Origin: Thermoplasmatota archaeon
GTDB taxonomy: Archaea > Thermoplasmatota > Thermoplasmata > GCA-020350865 > JAUVCJ01
Direction: 5' to 3'
Length of the DNA stretch: 23,890 nucleotides
Assembly: GCA_030595765.1 (NCBI GenBank)
Contig: JAUVCJ010000007.1
Coordinates: forward strand, 1 to 23,890
Each line of letters opens with the position of its first letter. The stretch's first letter is position 1. Both the position numbers and the translations under genes were made by a program. Of this stretch, positions 1 through 6,870 are shown piece after piece. Below the pieces are notes generated by a model. It saw only the letters and a list, made by a program, of their open reading frames with translations. It ran no database searches and was not told where the DNA came from.

Positions 1-222
1 GAGCAGGTGAGCTACCCTGTGCACAAGGTGGAGAAGGCCAATATCATGTTCAGGCGCATTTTAGGCAGGTCTGCCATATCCAGCTGGGAGTATCATACCC
101 TGATGGGCATAGTGTCCCGCACCCTGACACGCGTAGGTGAGACGAGTCCAAACGACTCCCTGAACGAGTATACAAATGACCATCCTGACGATGATACTGA
201 GACCGAAAAATCCGATGACTAG
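1..222 (+). CDS. trmJ: tRNA (cytidine-2'-O-)methyltransferase TrmJ-like, C-terminal fragment
   Basis: The reading frame is open from the first base, so this is the 3' end of a gene that begins outside the window. The remaining 73 codons contain the motif IMFRRILGRSAISSWEYHTL followed by a helix, which resembles the C-terminal dimerisation/tRNA-binding helices of TrmJ-type SPOUT methyltransferases (compare the RRLFNRARL...EVNILRGIL region of bacterial TrmJ). The family 2'-O-methylates position 32 of tRNA in the cytoplasm. The SPOUT catalytic domain is not visible. The last ~25 residues are an acidic, Asp/Glu/Thr-rich tail. Identification rests only on the C-terminal signature, so another SpoU/TrmH-family member is possible. 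Confidence 0.7.
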   Translation, partial: EQVSYPVHKVEKANIMFRRILGRSAISSWEYHTLMGIVSRTLTRVGETSPNDSLNEYTNDHPDDDTETEKSDD

Positions 223-298
223 TATACGATAAGACTTGGCTCTGTGCTGCTCAAGATAAGAGCAATGAAAATGGCTCAAGCTGCACGCGAAAGACTCA

Positions 299-345
299 GA
301 TAGATAGGTAGATAGATAGATAGATAGATAGAGAGAGAGATAGAG
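299..345. repeat. GATA/GA microsatellite
   Basis: The 3' flank of the trmJ-like gene contains about eight GATA-type tetranucleotide units (one reads GGTA) followed by a GA run. Simple tetranucleotide arrays of this length are uncommon in archaeal genomes. It lies in the non-coding gap 223-355 between convergent genes, where I see no gene. Confidence 0.9.
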
Positions 346-355
346 CCGTTCAGAT

Positions 356-610
356 TCACATTGTCCATCGCAGGTCATCGATCGAGCAGGCAAGAGCAGT
401 AGTAACATCCATGTGGTCGCGGAACTGGATCGTGAACTCTGCTGCATCGGACTCGTTGACCGCATTGAAAAGAATGACACCATCGTACTTGCCAAACGTC
501 CCGATGAATTGGACAACCTCGATGCCTTCTGGCACCTTGTGGTGCTTGAGCGACTTGATAGCTTCCTTGTACTGGCCTGGTATGGATTTTAAGAACGCTA
601 CGAATAGCAT
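356..610 (-). CDS. Small GYD/AsnC-type dimeric alpha-beta barrel protein
   Basis: An 84-residue protein. The sequence MLFVAFLKSIPGQ, then a helix, then IEVVQFIGTFGKYDGVILF and a second helix follows the beta-alpha-beta-beta-alpha-beta pattern of GYD-domain and Lrp/AsnC ligand-binding (RAM-like) proteins; the G(T)FGKYDGVI segment corresponds to the conserved GxYDxVV strand. Such proteins form dimers or higher barrels, often binding small ligands; no catalytic role can be assigned. The ATG at 610 is preferred because GGAG lies 8 nt upstream (619-622) and a TATA box lies farther up. A longer in-frame version from a TTG at 688 would contain the predicted promoter and is less likely. It is convergent with the trmJ-like gene. 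Confidence 0.65.
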   Translation of the reverse strand: MLFVAFLKSIPGQYKEAIKSLKHHKVPEGIEVVQFIGTFGKYDGVILFNAVNESDAAEFTIQFRDHMDVTTALACSIDDLRWTM

Positions 611-665
611 ATTATCAACTCCGTCGGGATGTGACCCAACTGGGATGAATATATTCAACTGGGGG

Positions 666-673
666 ATTATAAA
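666..673 (-). promoter_or_regulatory. TATA box of the GYD-like gene
   Basis: On the minus strand the bases read TTTATAAT inside CCTTTATAATCC. A start site about 25 nt downstream (near 645) would leave a ~35-nt leader containing the GGAG before the ATG at 610. The tandem 15-bp repeats at 692-796 lie immediately upstream. Confidence 0.5.
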
Positions 674-691
674 GGTTGGGAGCCTCAAGGC

Positions 692-796
692 TTGATTGGT
701 GATAGCTTGATTCTTGATAACCTGATTGGTGATAGCCTGATTCTTGTTAACCTAATTCTTGATAACCTGATCGGCGATAGCCAGATCCTGAAAGCT
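692..796. repeat. Seven tandem 15-bp repeats
   Basis: Seven consecutive units of exactly 15 bp (starts 692, 707, 722, 737, 752, 767, 782) alternate between two types, CTGATTGGTGATAGC and CTGATTCTTGATAAC; the last unit is diverged. Read on the plus strand the array stays open and gives five-residue repeats (LIGDS, LILDN), ending in TGA at 797-799. It has no ATG or ribosome site, so I call it a non-coding repeat. It sits just upstream of the minus-strand promoter at 666-673, where iterated operator sites would be plausible. Confidence 0.85.
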
Positions 797-896
797 TGAC
801 TCCGGTAATTATTATTCTTTAGAAAGAGTAACATGAGTATACATGATGCTTATACATGCAAAATGTTATCTTTTGGTTCTGCCATTAGGGTATTGA

Positions 897-1379
897 ATGG
901 TAAACTGCCTCAAGTGCGGGTCGAAGCGGACCAGGAAGCTTTCAGGAGATTTTCTTGAATGCCTAAGCTGCGCCCATATATTCAGCCCCAGAGATGGGAA
1001 AGGAAGATTACCAAATGCCCAAACGGAACGGCCATCAGCGCAGCAGCCTAGACCTACACAGCAACCTGCTCAGCATACCAGGAGCCACATCTCCACAGCT
1101 CAAAGAACCTCAGGGTCACGGGCAAGAACCAGTACACAGCGCAGTGGTAGCCACAGATCTCAGAGCCAGTACATCAGGGGCGATGGTGCCATTGTCCATG
1201 AGACCCGCATATCAAACTCCAACCTGCATGGGAACAGAAGAAGCAGAGGAAGCAGAGGCGGAAGATCCGATGGGATCGTCATCAAGTGCGGTAAATGCGG
1301 GAACCAACTCAGGAGCTCATCCAATATCAGACCCATCACCATCAACTGCAAATGCGGTGCCATGATCGTGCTTAAATGA
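897..1379 (+). CDS. Protein with two zinc ribbons and an Arg/Ser/Gln-rich linker
   Basis: This 160-residue protein starts with a Cys4 zinc ribbon (C4-x2-C7-x14-C22-x2-C25) and ends with a second Cys4 cluster (CGKCG near residue 132 and CKCG near 151) in the last 30 residues. The ~100 residues between are low-complexity, rich in Arg, Ser, Gln, Thr and Gly with repeated RS/SR and RG steps, and probably disordered and nucleic-acid-binding. No named family is recognised. A TATA-like TTATACATG lies at 850-858 and a weak AGGG 7 nt before the ATG. The gene is monocistronic, with a T-run just after its stop. Function is unknown; an RNA- or DNA-binding role is inferred from composition only. Confidence 0.7.
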   Translation: MVNCLKCGSKRTRKLSGDFLECLSCAHIFSPRDGKGRLPNAQTERPSAQQPRPTQQPAQHTRSHISTAQRTSGSRARTSTQRSGSHRSQSQYIRGDGAIVHETRISNSNLHGNRRSRGSRGGRSDGIVIKCGKCGNQLRSSSNIRPITINCKCGAMIVLK

Positions 1380-1385
1380 GGGTGT

Positions 1386-1420
1386 AAAAAAAGAGCCGTA
1401 GGAGCCGTGTTTTTTTGTCT
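1386..1420 (+). terminator. T-run terminator
   Basis: Seven nucleotides after the stop, an A7 tract is followed by GAGCCG-type direct repeats and then T7 at 1410-1416. The A7 and T7 can pair weakly, and the T-run on the coding strand fits archaeal intrinsic termination. It separates the zinc-ribbon gene from the ribosomal operon promoter. Confidence 0.55.
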
Positions 1421-1446
1421 GGCTAATAGACCAGCATTAGATAAGC

Positions 1447-1454
1447 TATATATA
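1447..1454 (+). promoter_or_regulatory. TATA box of the ribosomal-protein operon
   Basis: TATATATA within AAGCTATATATAGAAT is the best TATA box before the first ribosomal gene, just after the upstream terminator. A start site is expected near 1475-1480, leaving a leader of about 230 nt to the preferred L3 start. Confidence 0.6.
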
Positions 1455-1474
1455 GAATGAGTTCTATCAGCGCC

Positions 1475-1704
1475 TACTCGCGAGCCGAGCCACCAGACGC
1501 AATGGGTAATTAATTCCCAAAATCCGGCCTGATTGAAGCTTTTCAGGACCGGTGAAACGCCACGGTGGAACGAGAAGGCTCTGGGGAGGATTTCAATTCC
1601 CTACACTTCTCACAGGCCAGATCGGCCGACCCGCTCGCAGGCAAGCTTCATACGCAACCCCCTTGGAGCCTGAAAACATGCTCTGGGGCAATGGAGTGTA
1701 TAGA
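1475..1704 (+). promoter_or_regulatory. Long structured leader of the ribosomal operon
   Basis: Between the likely transcription start and the L3 ATG lie ~230 nt without a convincing gene. A strong stem-loop at 1524-1552 pairs CCGG and CCTGA with TCAGG and CCGG (one bulged A, 10-nt loop). Smaller hairpins are TGGG/CCCA (1503-1519) and GGCC/GGCC (1615-1627). GCCT and CGAGC at 1472-1485 could pair at long range with GCTCG and AGGC at 1633-1642. The frame is open from a GTG at 1552, so a 51-residue N-terminal extension of L3 cannot be excluded; that GTG and its AGGA lie inside the 1524-1552 stem. A regulatory role is inferred. Confidence 0.45.
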
Positions 1705-2703
1705 ATGGCACGAGACAAGCATCATCCCAAAAGGGGCTCGATGGGGTACTCACCCCGCGTAAGGGCACCGTCGCATATACCATCGTTTAAGACGTGGCCA
1801 GAGATAGAGGGTACTCCCAAGATACAGGGCTTCGCTGGTTATAAGGTCGGTATGACCCACGCTATAATCAAGGATTTTCGTGAGAAAAGCACCACAGCAG
1901 AGCAGGAGATCCAGGTTCCAGTCACAGTTGTCGAGGTTCCTCCAATGAAGATTGCCGCAGTAAGGTTCTATGAGCGAACTGCCTACGGACTCTCTACTAT
2001 TGGCGAGGTATGGGCAGCAAAAGTGGACAAGGAACTTAGAGATAGGCTACCACTACCCAAGAAATTCGACACAACAGCCGCCTGGAAGAAGGTCGAGATT
2101 GACCGCATCGAAGAGGTAAGAGTACTTGCCTACACCCAGCCCAAACTTGTCAAGGGGATTCCCAAGAAGGTTCCCGACATGATGGAATACAGGATTGGTG
2201 GTGGGACCGTCCAGGAAAGGCTAGACTACGCCAAGACCGTGTTGGGCAAAGAGATGAACATGAAGGATATCCATGCTGAAGGTAGCATGGTTGATATTGC
2301 GGCAATTACAACTGGCAAGGGCTTCCAGGGGCATGTCAAGCGCTGGGGCGTCAAGTTGCTGAGCCACAAGAACAGCAAGCACAGAAGGATGATAGGCACC
2401 CAGGGTCCATGGCACCCTACCTACGTTCTGAATACTGTGCCTCAAGCTGGTCAGATGGGTTATCACCAGCGAACAGAATACAACAAGCGCATACTAAAAA
2501 TCGGGGAGAATGGCGAGGAAATAACACCAAACGGCGGATTCATCAACTATGGCGTTGTCAAGAATACCTATGTCGTGATCCATGGCTCCATACCTGGACC
2601 ATCCAAAAGGCTCATACGCTTCAGGGACCCGATCAGATCCCGGCACCCCGAAGTTGCACCTGAGATAACTTACATTTCCACAGAATCCAAACAGGGGGCC
2701 TGA
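1705..2703 (+). CDS. rpl3: Ribosomal protein L3 (uL3)
   Basis: A 332-residue protein of the archaeal/eukaryotic L3 type, a large-subunit protein that reaches the peptidyl-transferase centre. Landmarks are the basic N-terminus MARDKHHPKRGSMGYSPR, the GFAGYKVGMTH segment, the core TGKGFQGHVKRWGVK and the following HRRMIGTQGPWHP. The ATG at 1705 matches the usual archaeal N-terminus and has GGAG 8 nt upstream (1693-1696). The frame is open further up to a GTG at 1552, but that stretch does not look like L3 and lies in a structured leader. It is the first gene of the operon, 5 nt before L4. Confidence 0.96.
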   Translation: MARDKHHPKRGSMGYSPRVRAPSHIPSFKTWPEIEGTPKIQGFAGYKVGMTHAIIKDFREKSTTAEQEIQVPVTVVEVPPMKIAAVRFYERTAYGLSTIGEVWAAKVDKELRDRLPLPKKFDTTAAWKKVEIDRIEEVRVLAYTQPKLVKGIPKKVPDMMEYRIGGGTVQERLDYAKTVLGKEMNMKDIHAEGSMVDIAAITTGKGFQGHVKRWGVKLLSHKNSKHRRMIGTQGPWHPTYVLNTVPQAGQMGYHQRTEYNKRILKIGENGEEITPNGGFINYGVVKNTYVVIHGSIPGPSKRLIRFRDPIRSRHPEVAPEITYISTESKQGA

Positions 2704-2708
2704 AAGTC

Positions 2709-3719
2709 ATGGCCAAAGATACCAAGAAACAGACCGAGGCAAAAGCCCCTGCAAAGACCCAGAAGAAAGAGAAGGTCTCTACTCCCAAGCCTTCAAAAAG
2801 CTCAACTTCAAAGACTTCCAAAGCATCAACTTCTAAGACCTCAAAGGCAAACTCCCCCAAAACAACCGCTAAAACAACTGCTTCTTCTAAGACTAAGAAG
2901 ATATCTAAGAGCGTTCAGGCCAAGGATGCCAAGGCAAAGACCCATGTCAAGTACACAAAGGTCAATGTTTACAACATCAAGGGAGAGTCCAGCAAACAGA
3001 TCAAGCTTCCAGATGCATTTACAGCCGAGTTCAGGCCTGACATAATCAAAAGAGCGGTCAAGGCATCCAGAGCCAACCGAAGACAACCATATGGCCCTAA
3101 TCCACGCTCCGGCATGAGCCATGCCTCATCTACTTGGGGCAAGGGTCGCGGATCTGCCAGGGTTCAGAGAATGACCCAAGTAGGAAGCGGTTTTGCTGTG
3201 GAATCCCCTAACAACGTTGGAGGAAGAAGAGCTCACCCGCCCAAAGTAGAAAAGATTTGGGCGCAAAAGGTCAATAGAAAGGAGCTTCTGAAGGCAAGGA
3301 TGTCAGCCCTGGCAGCAACCGCCGACCCAAACGTCGTCATTGCCAGAGGTCATAAGTTCGAGGAGAAGACCACCATACCCGTTATCGTGGATTCCGAGAT
3401 CGAGAAGCTCAAGACCACATTGGCAGCCATGAAGACCCTGGAGAACCTAGGTGTATCCCAGGACATAATCAGGGCAAAGGATGGCAGGCACATCAGGGCA
3501 GGCCGTGGCAAGATGCGTGGCCGAAGATATCGAAAACCCAGGTCGATACTATTGGTAGTATCCAAGAGCGAGAACGCCATGAAAAGCTTCTCCAACCTTC
3601 CTGGAATGGAGATCACAACCCCTGCAAGGATCAACGTCGAGATGTTGGCACCCGGAGGCGTTGCAGGACGCCTGACCGTGATTAGTACAAATGCCCTCAA
3701 AGAAATGGAGAAGTGGTAA
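2709..3719 (+). CDS. rpl4: Ribosomal protein L4 (uL4) with a long basic N-terminal tail
   Basis: The L4 core begins near residue 83 (TKVNVYNIKG) and includes the RQPYGPNPRSGMSHASSTWG segment of the tunnel loop, the conserved RRAHPPK and a C-terminal KPRSILLVVS strand. L4 binds 23S rRNA and lines the exit tunnel. Residues 1-82 are an extra tail made almost entirely of Lys, Ser, Thr and Ala, with STSKTSKA twice in tandem. At 336 residues the protein is about 80 longer than typical archaeal L4 (~255). The tail is probably disordered and may add rRNA contacts (inference). The L4 stop lies 2 nt before the preferred L23 start. Confidence 0.96.
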   Translation: MAKDTKKQTEAKAPAKTQKKEKVSTPKPSKSSTSKTSKASTSKTSKANSPKTTAKTTASSKTKKISKSVQAKDAKAKTHVKYTKVNVYNIKGESSKQIKLPDAFTAEFRPDIIKRAVKASRANRRQPYGPNPRSGMSHASSTWGKGRGSARVQRMTQVGSGFAVESPNNVGGRRAHPPKVEKIWAQKVNRKELLKARMSALAATADPNVVIARGHKFEEKTTIPVIVDSEIEKLKTTLAAMKTLENLGVSQDIIRAKDGRHIRAGRGKMRGRRYRKPRSILLVVSKSENAMKSFSNLPGMEITTPARINVEMLAPGGVAGRLTVISTNALKEMEKW

Positions 3720-3721
3720 TC

Positions 3722-3976
3722 ATGTCTTTTGGAATTATATTATACCCGCATGTGACTGAGAAAACCATGTTCCAGATGGAGCGCGAAAACAAGCTGGAGG
3801 TTGTCGTACGCCAAGATGCGGACAAGGCAACCATCAAGCGCGCCTTCGAGAAAAGGTTCGAGGTCAAGGTATTGAAGGTAAACACCAGCATCAAAAAGGA
3901 CGGGAAGCATGCAATAATCAAGCTCCGCCCTGAGCACTCTGCCGAAGAAGTAGGCATGAGGATGGGAATATTCTAG
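3722..3976 (+). CDS. rpl23: Ribosomal protein L23 (uL23)
   Basis: An 84-residue protein matching archaeal L23: ILYPHVTEKTMFQME at the N-terminus and EKRFEVKVLKVNT in the middle. L23 binds 23S rRNA beside the tunnel exit, where signal recognition particle and the translocon dock. The ATG at 3722 is chosen because GGAG at 3707-3710 sits 11 nt upstream; a GTG at 3713 in the same frame is only 2 nt from it. The C-terminus HSAEEVGMRMGIF is typical of archaeal L23. Thirteen nucleotides with a strong SD separate it from L2. Confidence 0.95.
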   Translation: MSFGIILYPHVTEKTMFQMERENKLEVVVRQDADKATIKRAFEKRFEVKVLKVNTSIKKDGKHAIIKLRPEHSAEEVGMRMGIF

Positions 3977-3989
3977 GGAGGTAAATGGA

Positions 3990-4712
3990 ATGGGAAAACG
4001 AATAGGACCTCAAAGGCGCGGACACGGTTCACCGGTCTATCGCTCTCCAAGCCACAAGCACTTGGGAGCCATCAACCATCCAAAGATCACAGAAGACTAT
4101 GGAGTTGTGGTGAACATTCGCCATAGCCCTGGGCACACAGCCCCAGTTGCGATCATCCATTACGAGGAGTCTGGAAAGAAGGAATATATGCTGGCGCCAA
4201 CAGGTCTTCGGGTGAACCAGAAGATCTATGTAGGGGAAAAGTCGAAGCTTTCGTTTGGCAACACCTTGCCCTTGGGATTGATACCTGAAGGTACTCCTAT
4301 CTATAACATCGAGATAATGCCCAGAGACGGAGGCAAACTGGTTCGCTCAGGTGGTGCAAGTGCCCTGGTCGTATCACACGGCAAAACATCCGTAGTTAGA
4401 CTTCCCTCTGGAGAATTCAAGACCTTCGACCCAAGATGCAGGGCTACGATCGGCATCCTTGCAGGCGGGGGCAGGAAGGAGAAGCCATATGCCAAGGCTG
4501 GTAAAAAATATCATGCTCTCAAGTCAAAAGCAAAGAAACACGTTCATGTCTCGGGCATTGCTATGAATGCGGCAAACCATCCCCATGGTGGAGGTGGCCA
4601 TCCGCACGTCGGCGTGCCCAGCACGGTATCAAGACATGCTCCACCTGGCAGAAAGGTGGGTAGGCTCTCTTCGACCAAAGGTGGAAGCAAGGGCAAGAAA
4701 AGAAAGAGGTGA
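3990..4712 (+). CDS. rpl2: Ribosomal protein L2 (uL2)
   Basis: A 240-residue L2 of the short archaeal type, starting MGKRIGPQRRGHGSPVYRSP. The diagnostic GIAMNAANHPHGGG segment near residues 188-201 contains the conserved histidine region near the peptidyl-transferase centre. L2 helps subunit association and tRNA binding. The C-terminal half is rich in Lys/Arg and ends KGGSKGKKRKR. GGAGGT at 3977-3982 lies 7 nt before the ATG. Its TGA overlaps the ribosome-binding site of S19, suggesting translational coupling. Confidence 0.97.
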   Translation: MGKRIGPQRRGHGSPVYRSPSHKHLGAINHPKITEDYGVVVNIRHSPGHTAPVAIIHYEESGKKEYMLAPTGLRVNQKIYVGEKSKLSFGNTLPLGLIPEGTPIYNIEIMPRDGGKLVRSGGASALVVSHGKTSVVRLPSGEFKTFDPRCRATIGILAGGGRKEKPYAKAGKKYHALKSKAKKHVHVSGIAMNAANHPHGGGGHPHVGVPSTVSRHAPPGRKVGRLSSTKGGSKGKKRKR

Positions 4713-4717
4713 TCCAT

Positions 4718-5188
4718 ATGGTCAAGAGAAAAGGAAAACCTATCGGAAGTGCAAAAGCATCCAGGAGGAAGACCCGTAAGAAGAAGGGCATGATTGCAGC
4801 CCGTAAAAAGAAGGAATTCACCTACCGTGGCTTTACAGTGGGCGAACTTCAAGAAAAACCCCTGGAAGAAGTCATTGCGCTTCTACCTGCAAGGCCTAGA
4901 AGGAACTTCAAGCGTGGGTTGAGCGAGGACGTAAAGATATTCCTTAAGATGCTGGAGTCCGAAAAGAAGGACGTGGTACGAACCCACAGAAGGGACATTG
5001 TCGTCCTGCCAAGCTTTGTTGGGAGAAAAATTGCTGTTTACAATGGCAAGGCATTCGTTGAGATCACAGTGCAACCAGAGATGATCGGACACTATCTTGG
5101 TGAATTCTCGATGACCAGAAAAAGGGTTGCTCATAGTGGCCCTGGTGTGGGAGCTACCAAGTCTTCCAAGTTCATGCCGTTAAAGTAG
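4718..5188 (+). CDS. rps19: Ribosomal protein S19 (uS19)
   Basis: A 156-residue small-subunit head protein. The family core RRDIVVLPSFVGRKIAVYNGKAFVEI and the C-terminal HYLGEFSMTRKRVAHSGPG are clear. S19 contacts the ribosome A-site region and S13. The N-terminal ~35 residues are strongly basic, longer than bacterial S19 as usual for archaea. The ATG at 4718 is preferred over an in-frame GTG at 4709 because GAGGTGAT (4706-4713) provides an SD across the L2 stop. L22 follows after 11 nt. Confidence 0.96.
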   Translation: MVKRKGKPIGSAKASRRKTRKKKGMIAARKKKEFTYRGFTVGELQEKPLEEVIALLPARPRRNFKRGLSEDVKIFLKMLESEKKDVVRTHRRDIVVLPSFVGRKIAVYNGKAFVEITVQPEMIGHYLGEFSMTRKRVAHSGPGVGATKSSKFMPLK

Positions 5189-5199
5189 GAGGTTATTAT

Positions 5200-5661
5200 A
5201 TGAGCAGAAGAAAATATTCCATGAACATGAACCCTGAGGTCACATCGAGAGCCTTTGGAAAGGAGCTCATGATATCCCCTAAGCATGCAAGAGAGATCTG
5301 CAGGGAATTGCGCGGAAAGAAGTTAGATTTCGCTCTGGACTATCTCGAGGACGTTATCGAGATGAAAAGACCCCTGCCTTTTAGATACTATACCGCAGCC
5401 ACGGGTCACAAGAGAGGAACTGGATTTGGAGCAGGAAGATATCCGATCAAGGCAGCCAAAGCTGTTAAGAAGATACTCGAAGAGGCGCAGTTCAATGCCG
5501 ATTACAAGGGACTTACCTCAGAAGACATGCGCATCGCACACATGACCTCCTATACAGGCAAAGTCTCCAGAGGATGGAAGCCAAGAGCCCAGGGGAGATC
5601 TACTCCGTTCGACCATCAAACAGTCAACCTAGAGATCATACTTGAGGAGCTGGAACAATGA
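5200..5661 (+). CDS. rpl22: Ribosomal protein L22 (uL22)
   Basis: A 153-residue archaeal L22, whose extended loop lines the exit tunnel. Recognisable parts are the early SPKHAREICRELRGKKLD helix, the KRPLPFRYY segment and the C-terminal AHMTSYTGKVSRGWKPRAQGR hook region followed by HQTVNLEIILEE. A perfect AGGAGGT precedes the ATG by 7-8 nt. Its TGA overlaps the S3 ATG in an ATGA junction (5658-5661), so the two are probably translationally coupled. Confidence 0.95.
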   Translation: MSRRKYSMNMNPEVTSRAFGKELMISPKHAREICRELRGKKLDFALDYLEDVIEMKRPLPFRYYTAATGHKRGTGFGAGRYPIKAAKAVKKILEEAQFNADYKGLTSEDMRIAHMTSYTGKVSRGWKPRAQGRSTPFDHQTVNLEIILEELEQ

Positions 5662-6665
5662 CGTCCGAGAGGAAGTTTATCACTGAGAACATACGCAGGC
5701 TCCTGCTAAAGGAATTCCTAATGAAGGAGACCAAAAAGGCCGGATTCGGAGGGCTGGACATCAAAAGGACTCCAATGGGGACCCGGGTCACCCTGATTAT
5801 CGAGAGACCTGGACTGGTCATAGGCCGAAAGGGAAGCACCATCAAGGCCCTGACCCATGCAGTTGAGACTGATTTCACCTTCGACAACCCTCAAATTGAG
5901 GTGCAGGAAGTTCAGGATGCAAATCTAAACGGCCAGATAATGGCTGAACGCCTGGCATCTGCATTAGAGAGGGGTTGGCACTTTAGAAGGGCTGGCCACT
6001 CCACAGTCCGCAGGATCATGGATTCAGGGGCAAAGGGTTGCCAGGTAATTCTGTCAGGCAAGCTTACAGGCCAGCGCCATCGCACCGAGAAGTTCAAGGC
6101 CGGCCATATCAAGTACTGCGGCGAGCCAAAGCTTCTGTGGATGGAAGAGGGATATGCAGTAGCCAAGAAAAAGCTTGGAACAATAGGGGTCAAGGTCCAG
6201 ATAATGGATCCAGCTGCCGTCCTACCAGACGAGGTCAAGATACGCAAGCTTACTCCAACAGGAGAGACCGAAGTTCCTGAAAAGCCAAAATCAGAAGCAA
6301 AGCCATATCCCACTGACAAGCCTAAGACCTCCACAGATAAAAAGACCGACAAGAAAGAAGTGTTGGATAATGTGGCAAAAAAGGCCGAACCCAAAAAAGC
6401 TACCGAGGGAAAGAAAAAAGTCGATGAGGCTAAAGCCGAGGCTAAGCCAAAAGACAAAAAGGTAACACCACCGCCAACTAACACACCACCAGCTGAGACC
6501 AAGAAGGTTGCTCCTGAAGATAAAAAAGCCGAGCCAGCCCCTGCTACGCCTGTAGCAAAAGAGGCAAAGACCGAGGCGAAGGCCGATGCAAAGGCTGAGG
6601 CAAATATAGAAACAACACTAGCACCTGCCAAACCAGCTGAAGGACCGCCAAAAAAGGAGGAGTAG
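5658..6665 (+). CDS. rps3: Ribosomal protein S3 (uS3) with a long C-terminal tail
   Basis: Residues 1-198 are a normal archaeal S3: a KH domain with the GxxG-type loop VIGRKGST (54-61) and the C-terminal S3 domain with RRAGHSTVRRIMDSGAKG and LSGKLTGQRHRTEKF. S3 forms part of the mRNA entry channel of the 30S subunit. Residues 199-335 form an extra ~137-residue tail of Lys, Ala, Pro, Glu and Thr, with runs such as AKTEAKADAKAEA. Archaeal S3 usually ends between 210 and 250. The tail is probably disordered and solvent-exposed (inference). Start and L22 stop share ATGA. Confidence 0.96.
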   Translation: MTSERKFITENIRRLLLKEFLMKETKKAGFGGLDIKRTPMGTRVTLIIERPGLVIGRKGSTIKALTHAVETDFTFDNPQIEVQEVQDANLNGQIMAERLASALERGWHFRRAGHSTVRRIMDSGAKGCQVILSGKLTGQRHRTEKFKAGHIKYCGEPKLLWMEEGYAVAKKKLGTIGVKVQIMDPAAVLPDEVKIRKLTPTGETEVPEKPKSEAKPYPTDKPKTSTDKKTDKKEVLDNVAKKAEPKKATEGKKKVDEAKAEAKPKDKKVTPPPTNTPPAETKKVAPEDKKAEPAPATPVAKEAKTEAKADAKAEANIETTLAPAKPAEGPPKKEE

Positions 6666-6669
6666 ACTG

Positions 6670-6870
6670 ATGACACTGCTTAAAAGTAGAGATATCGCAA
6701 AGATGCCAAAAGAAGAGCGTGATGCCAAACTCCTGGGTCTCCAGACCGAGCTCTTCCACGAGAGAGGACAGGCGGCAATGGGCGGTGCACCACCAAATCC
6801 AGGGCGCATTCGGGCGCTCAGGACCGAAATTGCCAGAGTACTGACTGTTGAGTCGTCGGAGGGCAATTAG
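6670..6870 (+). CDS. rpl29: Ribosomal protein L29 (uL29)
   Basis: A 66-residue two-helix protein. LKSRDIAKMPKEERDAKLLG and LFHERGQAAMGGAPPNPGRI show the usual archaeal L29 pattern, ending in the RALRTEIARVLTV helix. L29 sits at the tunnel exit next to L23. GGAGG at 6656-6660, inside the end of S3, is 9 nt before the ATG. Its TAG is directly followed by the ATG of aIF1. Confidence 0.94.
   Translation: MTLLKSRDIAKMPKEERDAKLLGLQTELFHERGQAAMGGAPPNPGRIRALRTEIARVLTVESSEGN

Noticed and set aside
61..516. 151-codon minus-strand ORF across the microsatellite
   Set aside because: Its sequence is dominated by translated GATA repeats (LYLSLYLSIYLS) and it overlaps the trmJ-like gene.
692..796. CRISPR array
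   Set aside because: The units are contiguous 15-bp repeats without spacers, and no cas genes are present.
994..1365. 123-codon plus-strand ORF inside the zinc-ribbon gene
   Set aside because: It lies in another frame of a gene that has two clear Cys4 ribbons; it shows no motif.
1552..1704. 51-residue N-terminal extension of L3 from a GTG
   Set aside because: It does not resemble L3; the ATG at 1705 has the right N-terminus and SD, and the GTG is buried in a stem. Not fully excluded.
1475..1704. tRNA or other known RNA gene in the L3 leader
   Set aside because: A GGATTTCAATTCC stretch recalls a T-arm, but no cloverleaf with acceptor, D and anticodon stems could be built.
5912..6676. 254-codon minus-strand ORF opposite S3
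   Set aside because: The long open frame is a by-product of the Lys/Ala-rich S3 tail read on the other strand (Ser/Ala/Phe-rich).
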